A DNA stretch of 7,166 nucleotides from JAYQPD01 sp046050105 (GTDB lineage Bacteria; Patescibacteriota; Minisyncoccia; Phycocordibacterales; UBA918). Every line of letters begins with the position of its first letter. Positions within the stretch are counted from its first letter, which is position 1. The translations under genes were made by a program, and so were the position numbers. Under the pieces are notes generated by a model, which saw only the letters and a list, made by a program, of their open reading frames with translations, had not been told where the DNA came from and made no database searches. The stretch spans positions 1 to 7,166 of the forward strand of contig JBJOQE010000071.1 of NCBI GenBank assembly GCA_046050105.1. Direction: 5' to 3'. This document shows, piece after piece, positions 1-5,793 of this stretch.

Positions 1-293
1 ATCACCGCGACATCTTTGGCACGTGCTGCCTTAAAGAGCTTTTGCCACTCTTTTCCTTTGAGATCGCCATTGTCTTTGAGTGTGCCATCTTGCTTCACCG
101 TGTATACAAAGGGGTACACAGCATCAAGTTGTCCTAAATGCTTCAGAGCATCCTTAGTACCCTCTTTCACTGCCCAATAGGGTATCCACCCTGCAACGTG
201 CATCTCATTTTCTTTAGCGTGTGCTACTGCCGCTGGCATAAGGGTGCAGATGCCTACGAGAAGGCAGAAGAAAAAACGTTGTGGTGTTGTCAT
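1..293 (-). CDS. Secreted GH18-type (chitinase-like) glycoside hydrolase, N-terminal part
   Basis: This minus-strand gene starts at ATG 293 and runs off the left edge, so only 97 full codons are visible. Residues 1-26 look like a signal peptide: a basic start, a hydrophobic core around FFFCLLVGICTL, and a likely cleavage after AVAHA. The mature part opens with VAGWIPYW (residues 33-40), then AVYPFVYTVKQDGTL and a helix ending ARAKDVAV. This order matches the first beta strand, first helix and second strand of the GH18 TIM barrel in bacterial chitinase-like and spore-germination-like proteins. The catalytic DxxDxDxE segment lies outside the window, so activity cannot be judged. It may act on cell-wall or extracellular glycans. 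It follows the small membrane protein gene by 30 bases in the same frame, one TAA separating them, so the two are probably co-transcribed. No SD precedes the ATG. Confidence 0.72.
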   Translation of the reverse strand, partial: MTTPQRFFFCLLVGICTLMPAAVAHAKENEMHVAGWIPYWAVKEGTKDALKHLGQLDAVYPFVYTVKQDGTLKDNGDLKGKEWQKLFKAARAKDVAV

Positions 294-323
294 AGTGCTT
301 GTGACGCGCTGCAGAATGATTAC

Positions 324-527
324 TTACAAACCGAGCGTATCGACGCTCGAATATATTGATAAAAAACTCGGAATAGCTGCCAAAAGCCCTAAAAGTGGCA
401 GGATGACCATCGCTGCTGAGCCGATAAGGAGCCAAAGAAAATACTTTCGCGTTTTTTCAGTCGAGGCGTAGATGGCGCGGAGCGCTTCGTCCTGTGCGTC
501 GAGGCGGGCTTTAAGTTCTAAGTCCAT
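324..527 (-). CDS. Small membrane protein with charged N-terminal helix (67 aa), function unknown
   Basis: The product is 67 residues from ATG 527. A GTG eight codons upstream at 551 is also open, but it would place the start before the -10-like TATACT, so 527 is preferred. Residues 1-28 form a charged, probably helical segment (MDLELKARLDAQDEAL...), followed by STEKTRKYF. A hydrophobic stretch at about residues 30-59 contains Pro44 and Pro53 and could be one long transmembrane helix or a tight hairpin. From memory, short proteins of this design (a 'DAQ' helix, EKTRKYF, then LPLLGLL and IP) recur in Patescibacteria, but I know of no assigned function. It lies directly upstream of the GH18 gene and divergently from the HD phosphohydrolase gene. 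No SD is present. Confidence 0.7.
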   Translation of the reverse strand: MDLELKARLDAQDEALRAIYASTEKTRKYFLWLLIGSAAMVILPLLGLLAAIPSFLSIYSSVDTLGL

Positions 528-534
528 ACCAGAA

Positions 535-546
535 AGTATACCGCGA
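535..546 (-). promoter_or_regulatory. -10 element abutting the start of the small membrane protein gene
   Basis: On the minus strand TCGCGGTATACTT places a TATACT hexamer (540-535) only seven bases before ATG 527. No convincing -35 lies 17 bases upstream, where the hexamer reads CTTTTA. The expected transcription start falls on or next to the ATG, implying a leaderless mRNA. The same 13-base block recurs before the gene starting at 7098. Confidence 0.5.
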
Positions 547-572
547 CTCACGTGATATAAAAGAGCACCCAG

Positions 573-600
573 TTGACGATGTCTCGCGTTCGTATATAGT
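573..600 (+). promoter_or_regulatory. Sigma70-type promoter of the HD phosphohydrolase gene
   Basis: TTGACG at 573-578 and TATAGT at 595-600 are separated by 16 bases. This predicts a start near 607 and a leader of about 18 bases that carries the SD sequence AAGGAG (611-616), eight bases before ATG 625. The elements fit the gene start and orientation well. Confidence 0.65.
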
Positions 601-624
601 GCGAACAGAAAAGGAGTACTTCAC

Positions 625-1329
625 ATGCCTCTCACTGCACAAGAAATGAGTCAGTTGAAATATCAATACGAACGCATCGTGCGTGCGTGCGGCATCAAGG
701 CACGCAAAAAGACTATCGCCGAGGAATGCGCGCGCGATATCTCGCGCTACCAGGCACCAGGTCGCTTCTACCACAATCTGACACACATCAAAAACATGCT
801 CAATCTCATTAATGAGCATGTAACGGAGTTTGAACAGCCATGGCTCGTGCGCTTTGCTGCTCTCAAGCATGATGTCATCTATGATGTACACAACACTCGC
901 GACAACGAAACTCATTCAGCGATCGATGCAGCTACCACCGGTGCGCGCTTGGGTATGAAAGAGCGGCATCAGAGCGCGGTGGTCCGCCTCATCATGGCCA
1001 CAGAGCACTTGGGCAACCAGCATCGCGCACTTCGTCACGATGAAAAACTTTTAGCCGACATCGACCTCGATGGTTTCTCACGCTCGTGGGACACCGTCCT
1101 CGGTAACGCGCGGAGAGTGCGCGCAGAGTTTGCGCATGTGTCTGATGATGATTTTGCAAAGGGACAGAATGCTTTTCTGGTTGCACTGCAGATGCGTGGC
1201 TTCATCTATCAAAGTGATGTCTACAAAGCGTTCGAGGAACGTGCCTGCGAAAACATATTACTGATACGACAAGAGCTAAAGCACTCGATTGTGGTAGCGC
1301 GGCCTACCGACAAGTTCTCTGACTACTAA
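625..1329 (+). CDS. Predicted metal-dependent HD-superfamily phosphohydrolase (COG4339-like)
   Basis: This 234-residue soluble protein resembles the COG4339 family of predicted HD phosphohydrolases. Visible motifs in order are YHNLTH (49-54, with His50 and His54), the HD pair in FAALKHDVIYD (His82-Asp83), DNETHSA (93-99), ATEH (125-128), and DIDLDG (145-150). These are followed by NARRVRAEF (161-169) and a helical segment FAKGQNAFLVALQMRGFIY. In HD proteins such His and Asp residues coordinate divalent metals for phosphoester hydrolysis. The physiological substrate of this branch is not established; nucleotides are a guess. Start 625 is supported by AAGGAG eight bases upstream and by a promoter at 573-600. 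The commoner family motif has an aromatic residue before HD; Lys is found here. The gene is monocistronic and converges on the gene ending at 1371 across a shared hairpin. Confidence 0.82.
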   Translation: MPLTAQEMSQLKYQYERIVRACGIKARKKTIAEECARDISRYQAPGRFYHNLTHIKNMLNLINEHVTEFEQPWLVRFAALKHDVIYDVHNTRDNETHSAIDAATTGARLGMKERHQSAVVRLIMATEHLGNQHRALRHDEKLLADIDLDGFSRSWDTVLGNARRVRAEFAHVSDDDFAKGQNAFLVALQMRGFIYQSDVYKAFEERACENILLIRQELKHSIVVARPTDKFSDY

Positions 1330-1370
1330 AAAATACGCCCGTGAATCCCAAGGGATTCACGGGCGTTTAT
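1328..1370. terminator. Bidirectional intrinsic terminator between convergent genes
   Basis: An uninterrupted inverted repeat pairs 1335-1349 with 1352-1366 (ACGCCCGTGAATCCC with its complement). Sterically this gives about 14 base pairs closed by a CAAG loop. A six-A run upstream becomes a U6 tail on the minus strand, and TTTATT follows on the plus strand. It therefore serves both the HD gene (stop at 1329) and the minus-strand gene (stop at 1371), and looks stronger in the minus direction. Confidence 0.9.
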
Positions 1371-1745
1371 TCATAGCATCGTGAAGAACTTTTTTGCCAT
1401 CTCCCACCCTTCTTTGGTGGGCACAAACCGCGCGATTGGTGCGTGCTTACTCTGCGAAAAATGTGGATCGAGCACGCTCTTTCGCCGTAAGGTGGTAAGA
1501 GGAATATCTTCAAACACCAACAACTTCTTCCCTTCAAAGTTTGTACAGTCCGGATAGTGCACCTCGAGTACGGCATACCTACCAAGTTCGATCGCACGAA
1601 CAATGGTGAAATGACGCGGGTTAGGGTTTCCCTGCACGAGGGATATACCCCTCTCGTCTTCAGACTCACACTGTGCAGAATGGTTTGAACATCCATTATT
1701 AGATGATGTAGACCAATCATCCTTGAAAAACTTTATCACACCCAT
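1371..1745 (-). CDS. Conserved hypothetical protein with YPDCTNFEGKK and LDPHF motifs (124 aa)
   Basis: The reading frame is open to 1868, but ATG 1745 is chosen because AAAGGAG sits six bases before it. The product is 124 residues with no signal peptide or membrane segment. It has a short charged N-terminus (MGVIKFFKDDW), a poorly structured Ser/Asn-rich part (residues 12-35), then a compact region. The compact region carries NPNPRHFTIVRAIELG (40-55), YAVLEVHYPDCTNFEGKKLL (58-77), LDPHF (92-96) and PIARFVPTKEGWEMAKKF (103-120). This pattern resembles small uncharacterised proteins that I recall from varied bacteria and mobile elements. I know of no function for them. Cys19, Cys26 and Cys67 are present without a clear metal-site spacing. 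Hairpin terminators flank it on both sides, so it is probably monocistronic. Confidence 0.75.
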   Translation of the reverse strand: MGVIKFFKDDWSTSSNNGCSNHSAQCESEDERGISLVQGNPNPRHFTIVRAIELGRYAVLEVHYPDCTNFEGKKLLVFEDIPLTTLRRKSVLDPHFSQSKHAPIARFVPTKEGWEMAKKFFTML

Positions 1746-1776
1746 CACCAACTCCTTTGTGAACGTATCTTCCCTC

Positions 1777-1805
1777 AATCTACACCTTCGCCTAAACTTG
1801 AGCAA
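1777..1805 (-). promoter_or_regulatory. Weak candidate promoter of the 124-aa gene
   Basis: On the minus strand TTGCTC (1805-1800) and TAGATT (1782-1777) are spaced by 17 bases, giving a start near 1770 and a leader of about 25 bases that includes the SD. Both hexamers depart from consensus, so this is the best visible candidate rather than a firm call. Confidence 0.35.
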
Positions 1806-1850
1806 TCGAAAAGCATACTTTGATATATCATAAGCTTTTCCATGTTTCTG

Positions 1851-1886
1851 CAGCAAAAAACCTCTCATCTGAGAGGTTTTTTGCTG
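1851..1886. terminator. Intrinsic terminator downstream of typA
   Basis: A perfect 16-bp inverted repeat pairs 1851-1866 with 1871-1886 around an ATCT loop. Its core CCTCTC/GAGAGG is flanked by A6 and T6. On the minus strand it follows the typA stop by about 35 bases and ends typA transcription before the promoter of the next gene. The A/T flanks make it symmetric in both directions. Confidence 0.9.
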
Positions 1887-1921
1887 TGTCCCCGTAGGAT
1901 GTACGGGTTAGAGTGCATGGT

Positions 1922-3724
1922 CTAGCTAATGTCCTTTCGCTTTGCCTTAGCACGGTCGGTTTCGGTGAGGAATTGCTTGCGGAGGCGTACGTTAAGCGGG
2001 GTGATTTCAAGATATTCATCTTCGCTCATCACTTCAAGACCACGTTCAATGGTGAGCTCCCATGCGGGCACCAGCGTGATAGCGTCGTCTGAGCCTGAAG
2101 CGCGCATGTTGGTGAGCTGCTTACCCTTCGTTGGGTTCACTGGCATCTCTTCACCCTTTGAGGTATTGCCGATAACCATACCTTCGTACACTTCAGTTGC
2201 AGGAGTAAGGTAGAGCGTACCGCGGTCCTGGAGGTTAAAGAGCGAGAAGCCGAGTGCCTTTCCGGTTGCCATTGAAACCATTGAGCCAGATGCGCGCTTA
2301 CGAATTTCTCCCGCATGCGGCTTAAAGCCAATCACGCGAGACGACATAATGCCCTCACCCTTGGTATCAATCACAAACTGGCCACGGTAGCCCAAGAGGC
2401 CGCGTGTTGGGCCTTCGAAGATAATACGCACCGACGCATCGTGCACCTTCATGTCGGTCATCACAAAAGCGCGCATACCCAAACGTTCAATGATAGTTCC
2501 TTGGTATTCAGAAGGTGTATCGATAATCACCTCTTCAAACGGCTCAAACTTACGGCCCGCTTCCTCGCGAATGATTACCTGTGGCTGCGACACTTGCACC
2601 TCAAAGCCCTCTCGACGCATATTTTCAAGCAAGATAGCCACGTGAAGCTCACCACGACCGAGTACACGGAATGAGTCACCTGAAGAACCTTCGAAGTCCA
2701 CTTTGAGTCCCACGTTAATTTCAAGTTCTCGTTCAAGGCGTTCTCGGATTTGGCGCGAGGTCACAAACTTGCCATCGCGTCCTGCAAACGGTGAATTGTT
2801 GACGAGGAAGTTAAGCGCAATGGTTGGCTCATCCACGGCAATCGTTGGAAGAGCTTCAACCTCTGCATTCTCACCGATGGTGTCACCAATGTAGATGTCA
2901 TCGATACCGGCAACCATCACAATGTCGCCTGCATACGCCTCCTTCACATCAGCGCGGGTAATTCCTTCAAATGCCTGAAGCTTCGTAATACGTACTGACT
3001 TCGTGCTGCCGTCCGCCTTCTTTACAAAAATATTCTGGTTCTCAGTAATCTTTCCTTCGTAGATACGCGCAACCGCAAGGCGGCCTACGAAGTTGTCGTA
3101 ACCGAGGTTAAACACTTGCATACGAAGCGGGTTTGCCTCCTTCCCTTTTGACGCTGGCTCAACATGTTCAAGCACCAGGTCCAAAAGTGGCATAAGATCC
3201 TTTGAGTCGTCTTCAAGCTTCCGCTTTGCAATACCCTGGCGGCCAATGGCATAAATCACGGGGAAATCTGCTTGGTCATCGTTTGCACCAAGCTCGAGGA
3301 AAAGCTCAAGCACCTGTTCCTCAGCGAGAGCTGGGTTTGCCGCAGGCTTATCGATTTTGTTCAACACCACAATTGGCTTGAGGCCAAGCTCGAGTGACTT
3401 CTTAAGTACGAAGCGCGTCTGTGGCATCGGGCCTTCCTGTGCATCAACTACAAGAAGCACTGAGTCGATAGAACGAAGTACGCGCTCCACTTCAGAACCG
3501 AAGTCAGCGTGGCCCGGAGTGTCGATGATATTGATCTTCGTATCCTTATAGCGCACCGATGCATTCTTCGCATAAATGGTGATGCCGCGCTCACGCTCGA
3601 TGTTGTTCGAGTCCATGGAAGCCGACTCATCGGTCACGGCACCAGTCTGACGCATCAAGGCATCGGTAAGGGTGGTCTTTCCGTGGTCTACGTGGGCGAT
3701 GATAGCAATGTTGCGGATTTCCAT
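1922..3724 (-). CDS. typA: Ribosome-associated translational GTPase TypA/BipA
   Basis: The 600-residue product is full length (about 607 in E. coli). TypA binds the ribosome as an EF-G-like GTPase and acts in 50S assembly, stress and cold adaptation. G1 is AHVDHGKT (10-17), the switch I Thr lies in ERGITI (45-50), G3 is DTPGH (68-72) and G4 is NKID (122-125). Domain II spans about 200-290. Domain III includes GRGELHVAILLENMRREGF (356-374). The domain V-like part includes GPTRGLLGYRG (438-448). The TypA-specific C-terminal domain has NLQDRG (497-502), KQLTNMRASGSDDA (535-548) and a basic tail. At G5 the usual YASA reads YAIG (158-161). Start 3724 gives the family-standard N-terminus MEIRNIAIIAHVDHGK, yet no good SD precedes it. 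A promoter and a terminator-like hairpin lie upstream. Confidence 0.97.
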   Translation of the reverse strand: MEIRNIAIIAHVDHGKTTLTDALMRQTGAVTDESASMDSNNIERERGITIYAKNASVRYKDTKINIIDTPGHADFGSEVERVLRSIDSVLLVVDAQEGPMPQTRFVLKKSLELGLKPIVVLNKIDKPAANPALAEEQVLELFLELGANDDQADFPVIYAIGRQGIAKRKLEDDSKDLMPLLDLVLEHVEPASKGKEANPLRMQVFNLGYDNFVGRLAVARIYEGKITENQNIFVKKADGSTKSVRITKLQAFEGITRADVKEAYAGDIVMVAGIDDIYIGDTIGENAEVEALPTIAVDEPTIALNFLVNNSPFAGRDGKFVTSRQIRERLERELEINVGLKVDFEGSSGDSFRVLGRGELHVAILLENMRREGFEVQVSQPQVIIREEAGRKFEPFEEVIIDTPSEYQGTIIERLGMRAFVMTDMKVHDASVRIIFEGPTRGLLGYRGQFVIDTKGEGIMSSRVIGFKPHAGEIRKRASGSMVSMATGKALGFSLFNLQDRGTLYLTPATEVYEGMVIGNTSKGEEMPVNPTKGKQLTNMRASGSDDAITLVPAWELTIERGLEVMSEDEYLEITPLNVRLRKQFLTETDRAKAKRKDIS

Positions 3725-3751
3725 GGTGCGATTCTTAATTTATGTGCGTTC

Positions 3752-3799
3752 AAAAATAAAAGCCCGTCAGAGCCGATGCAGAGCACGGCTCTAACGGGC
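3752..3799 (-). terminator. Terminator-like hairpin inside the typA leader (possible attenuator)
   Basis: On the minus strand GCCCGTTAGAGCCG (3799-3786), a ten-base loop and CGGCTCTGACGGGC (3775-3762) form a 14-bp stem with one T-G wobble. TTTTATTTTT follows directly. It has no U-tract on the plus strand, so it acts on minus-strand transcripts. It lies downstream of the promoter at 3811-3839 and 28 bases before the typA ATG, which is an unusual place for a terminator. Confidence 0.8.
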
Positions 3800-3810
3800 A
3801 AGGTGGCCCT

Positions 3811-3839
3811 AATATACAAGAATATGAGCCGTTGGTCAA
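3811..3839 (-). promoter_or_regulatory. Near-consensus promoter upstream of typA
   Basis: On the minus strand TTGACC (3839-3834) and TATATT (3816-3811) are spaced by exactly 17 bases. Transcription should begin near 3804, an A on the minus strand, leaving an 80-base leader before ATG 3724. The -35 immediately follows the U-tract of the terminator for the gene ending at 3851, so termination and new initiation abut. Confidence 0.75.
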
Positions 3840-3866
3840 TAAAACCCACGCTACGGAGCGTGGGTT
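3838..3866 (-). terminator. Intrinsic terminator overlapping the end of the kinase-like gene
   Basis: AACCCACGCT (minus strand 3866-3857), loop CCGT and AGCGTGGGTT (3852-3843) form a perfect 10-bp stem followed by TTTTATT. The hairpin includes the TAG stop codon at 3853-3851 of the gene it ends. Its U-tract runs straight into the -35 hexamer of the typA promoter. Confidence 0.85.
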
Positions 3867-4438
3867 GTGGGCGGCACAAATCGCCTCTGTATTTCTTCAC
3901 CATATTTCGTGAGAATATCCTGAGTTACTAGGCTTCCGTAATCCAGAAACACCACCCCTTCTCCGGTGTGGTGAAAGTTGCTGGCGCAGAAGAAGTGGTG
4001 TCCATCTTTATTGACCGGAGGACCCACTACGTCAAAGTAGGCCTTGTACACCAACTCGCCGTTCACTGTCATAGGTGCTCCGTGCTTCTGGATGTTCAGA
4101 AGCCCAAAGAGGCTGAAGTATGTGGGCTGCAACAGTTTTCTCCGCGCACCATCACTCTCTTTGTAGTAGCGACGTTCACGCCAATTGCTTACCAAGCCAT
4201 GAAACAGAGCCCGCTTCAGTGTGGCAAACTGCTCAACCTTTCGTTCAAACAGCTGCTGCTTGAGATAGGTCCGAAACGACTGCCTGTCTCCCATCAGGCA
4301 AAACCGGTCATGGTCAACTTTTGCTCTTTTGAGCAGGTACAATGCTTCTGCCAAATCAATGTGAGCTATCTTGCACACAATTCCCCATGACGGGACGGCA
4401 ATCACTGTACGACTGGCACCTCGATGAAGAGTGAACAT
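3851..4438 (-). CDS. Hypothetical protein with degenerate kinase-like motifs (195 aa)
   Basis: The start at ATG 4438 is supported by AGGGAGG five bases upstream. The 195-residue product has no signal peptide or membrane helix. The N-terminus TVIAVPSWGIVCKIAHI (11-27) reads like paired beta strands ending in a kinase-type VxK lysine (Lys23). A central block has FHGLVSNWRERRYYK (79-93) and PTYFSLFGLLNIQKHG (105-120), a layout I recall from small uncharacterised phage and bacterial proteins. Near the C-terminus, HHFFCASNF (147-155) and GVVFLDYGS (161-169) resemble the catalytic loop and DFG segment of aminoglycoside-kinase-like folds. The position expected to hold the catalytic Asp is Phe, and few residues follow DYG. 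It may be a minimal or inactive kinase-like fold; this is inference from short motifs. The gene is monocistronic, with its own promoter and terminator. Confidence 0.6.
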   Translation of the reverse strand: MFTLHRGASRTVIAVPSWGIVCKIAHIDLAEALYLLKRAKVDHDRFCLMGDRQSFRTYLKQQLFERKVEQFATLKRALFHGLVSNWRERRYYKESDGARRKLLQPTYFSLFGLLNIQKHGAPMTVNGELVYKAYFDVVGPPVNKDGHHFFCASNFHHTGEGVVFLDYGSLVTQDILTKYGEEIQRRFVPPTTHAP

Positions 4439-4462
4439 GTAAGCCTCCCTTTTCTGTTTTAT

Positions 4463-4490
4463 ACAATACCATTTTTAATGGTTTTGTCAA
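4463..4490 (-). promoter_or_regulatory. Promoter of the kinase-like gene with a palindrome in its spacer
   Basis: On the minus strand a perfect -35 TTGACA (4490-4485) and TATTGT (4468-4463) are spaced by 16 bases. They predict a start near 4456 just ahead of the SD. A perfect inverted repeat ACCATT-TTT-AATGGT (plus strand 4468-4482) fills the spacer and touches the -10, where a dimeric repressor could block polymerase. No regulator gene is visible nearby. Confidence 0.6.
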
Positions 4491-4566
4491 TATATCGCCT
4501 CTAGGCAAGTACGTAGTGGCAATTTCTTATATACACTGCGAAGCTCCATGCGCCACCCATCCTGAG

Positions 4567-4575
4567 TGATACACT
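4567..4575 (+). promoter_or_regulatory. Extended -10 element directly before the PAP2 gene
   Basis: TG at 4567-4568, one base, then TACACT at 4570-4575 fits an extended -10. The ATG begins seven bases after the hexamer, exactly where transcription would start. No -35 and no SD are visible, so a leaderless transcript is the simplest reading. Confidence 0.45.
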
Positions 4576-4581
4576 GTCTGA

Positions 4582-5073
4582 ATGCAAGACTCACTGATGC
4601 CCATTTTTGGTTTCATCCATCACTTGGATGACCCATTCGTTTTTATATTTATTGTGCTTGTTGCCGCACTTCTTGTTGGGCTCGTGAAGAGAGAATATTC
4701 CCTAGGACTTTTTATCGCCACCGCACTCACCTTCGTCGTCACCTACCTACTCAAAAACATTTTTAAAGTACCTCGCCCGGCAGAAATGGTGATGGTGGCA
4801 GATGGGTATCGCTTCCCTTCACTCCACGCCGCACTTACTGCTGCCATTGTCGCGTCGCTCCTTCTCTACGCGTGGCGGTGGTTTGAGACGAAGCCCTTCC
4901 CCGCCTTCGCGCGCACAGTACTTGCCACGGGTGCGTTTGGCGCCATTGCCACCGTCAATATTTCTCGCGTCGCGCTCAACGTCCACCAGCCAATTGATGT
5001 ATTTGTGGGCTCGATCATCGGTATCTCGATTGCAGTGATCGTACACAAGTTTCTCTTACGATACGAAGCATAA
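4582..5073 (+). CDS. PAP2-family membrane phosphatase
   Basis: This 163-residue integral membrane protein carries the complete PAP2 (type 2 phosphatidic acid phosphatase) signature. KX6RP is at Lys58-Pro66, PSxH is at PSLH (79-82, catalytic His82), and SRx5HxxxD is at Ser128-Asp139 (nucleophile His135). Hydrophobic segments are near residues 18-35, 41-57, 84-99, 111-126 and 140-156. In this family such proteins hydrolyse lipid phosphates such as undecaprenyl pyrophosphate, phosphatidate or phosphatidylglycerol phosphate. The lipid substrate cannot be read from the sequence; recycling of the undecaprenyl carrier is plausible. ATG 4582 lacks an SD but directly follows a -10-like element. An internal ATG at 4597 also lacks an SD. 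The gene diverges from the kinase-like gene and converges on the secreted-protein gene ending at 5129. Confidence 0.9.
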   Translation: MQDSLMPIFGFIHHLDDPFVFIFIVLVAALLVGLVKREYSLGLFIATALTFVVTYLLKNIFKVPRPAEMVMVADGYRFPSLHAALTAAIVASLLLYAWRWFETKPFPAFARTVLATGAFGAIATVNISRVALNVHQPIDVFVGSIIGISIAVIVHKFLLRYEA

Positions 5074-5086
5074 CCTCCTCCGCACC

Positions 5087-5114
5087 AAAAAAACCGGCTC
5101 GGGCCAGTTTTTTA
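5087..5114. terminator. Bidirectional terminator between PAP2 and the secreted-protein gene
   Basis: A7 (5087-5093) and T6 (5108-5113) flank a short GC stem. C5094 pairs with G5107 and GGC (5096-5098) with GCC (5103-5105) around a TCGG loop, with one C/A mismatch. It ends PAP2 on the plus strand and the gene with stop at 5129 on the minus strand. Its stem is weaker than those of the other terminators here. Confidence 0.75.
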
Positions 5115-5128
5115 GTGTCGCATACAAA

Positions 5129-5677
5129 CTACCTAAAATATACCAGCGCTGGCTTCACCACCATCGCGGGGAGCCCGGTGTGCTTTGTAATGGCTTGAAT
5201 GAGCGCCGCTTCGTCATTAAGGGGAGCGTCGACGAAGAACATATCTTCTGGCTTATCGACATAGCGCGCATGCACGTGTGTCTTACCATCATGCTCCTCT
5301 ACCTCAATGGAAAAAGTTGCTATGGCGGCGCTATGCGTATCTTCGAGAGATAGGTCAGGATGTGGCGTGCTCTCTGGCCCACTTGGTAGAGGAACACCGG
5401 AGACTGCGACCACAGGTGAAGTCATCGGCACCTGAGTATCTTTATGCGTCCGCTGCTCCTCAAGTAAGTGCACTAACGTATTAAGGAGGCGCACCAGCTG
5501 CTCCATCTGTGCAAGGGAGAGTATGTGAGTAGAGGCTTCCTCCTTCGTGCGATGTGTGACACCCTCATGTGCAGCGGTTGGTACCGGATAGAGTGCAAAC
5601 ACGCCAGTGGCGCACCACACACAGACACACACAACTACCGCAGCAAGATGACGACGAGGAATACTTATACGAAGCAT
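5129..5677 (-). CDS. Secreted or membrane-anchored protein with amphipathic helix and C-terminal alpha/beta region (182 aa)
   Basis: ATG 5677 is chosen over the in-frame ATG at 5716 because it puts the basic stretch RISIPRRH directly before the hydrophobic core (residues 11-30) and lies ten bases after a -10-like TACACT. The N-terminus is a signal peptide or anchor: AAVVVCVCVWCATGVFAL, with possible cleavage after PTAAH or nearby. An amphipathic helix follows at 57-76 (QMEQLVRLLNTLVHLLEEQR), then a Pro/Ser-rich linker (about 83-112). The C-terminal region (about 117-182) has beta-strand-like ATFSIEVEEHDGKTHVHARY, a second strand around DMFFVDA and the helix DEAALIQAITKHTG. I do not recognise a named family. 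The helix closely matches one in the neighbouring Asp-rich protein. No SD is present. A terminator separates the two genes. Confidence 0.7.
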   Translation of the reverse strand: MLRISIPRRHLAAVVVCVCVWCATGVFALYPVPTAAHEGVTHRTKEEASTHILSLAQMEQLVRLLNTLVHLLEEQRTHKDTQVPMTSPVVAVSGVPLPSGPESTPHPDLSLEDTHSAAIATFSIEVEEHDGKTHVHARYVDKPEDMFFVDAPLNDEAALIQAITKHTGLPAMVVKPALVYFR

Positions 5678-5687
5678 AATGTCATTT

Positions 5688-5693
5688 AGTGTA
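5688..5693 (-). promoter_or_regulatory. -10-like TACACT before the 182-aa secreted protein
   Basis: On the minus strand TACACT ends ten bases before ATG 5677, predicting a leader of about four bases. The hexamer is the same as the one preceding PAP2. No SD and no clear -35 are seen. Confidence 0.4.
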
Positions 5694-5755
5694 ACAAACA
5701 CTCTTCGTCTATGCATCGCCCGCGCTGGAACACATGGTGTAGCGCGTTGGTAAAT

Positions 5756-5784
5756 AAAAAACTGCCCGAGAGGGCAGTTTTTTA
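5756..5784 (-). terminator. Intrinsic terminator of the Asp-rich protein gene
   Basis: A perfect 12-bp inverted repeat, AAAAAACTGCCC (5756-5767) against GGGCAGTTTTTT (5772-5783), surrounds a GAGA loop. On the minus strand it follows the stop at 5794 by about ten bases and ends in T6. It separates this gene from the downstream secreted-protein gene, so each needs its own promoter. Confidence 0.9.
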
Positions 5785-5793
5785 TTGAGTTGC

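Noticed and set aside
511..915. Minus-strand open frame of 134 codons
   Set aside because: It overlaps the well-supported HD phosphohydrolase gene, its promoter and the small membrane protein start, and its translation shows no family-like motifs.
1821..1830. Palindrome TGATATATCA upstream of the 124-aa gene
   Set aside because: It is a short AT-rich sequence lying about 15 bases upstream of the weak candidate -35, and there is no second copy; too likely by chance.
1746..1868. N-terminal extension of the 124-aa protein
   Set aside because: The extension would overlap the typA terminator hairpin and the candidate promoter, and the SD points to ATG 1745.
2315..2674. Plus-strand open frame of 119 codons inside typA
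   Set aside because: It is antisense to conserved typA sequence and has His/Thr-rich composition typical of a shadow frame.
3509..3931. Plus-strand open frame of 140 codons
   Set aside because: It crosses the typA start, two terminators and the typA promoter on the opposite strand, and has no SD or recognisable domain.
3968..4390. Plus-strand open frame of 140 codons
   Set aside because: It lies antisense within the kinase-like gene, which has a promoter, SD and terminator; the plus frame has none.
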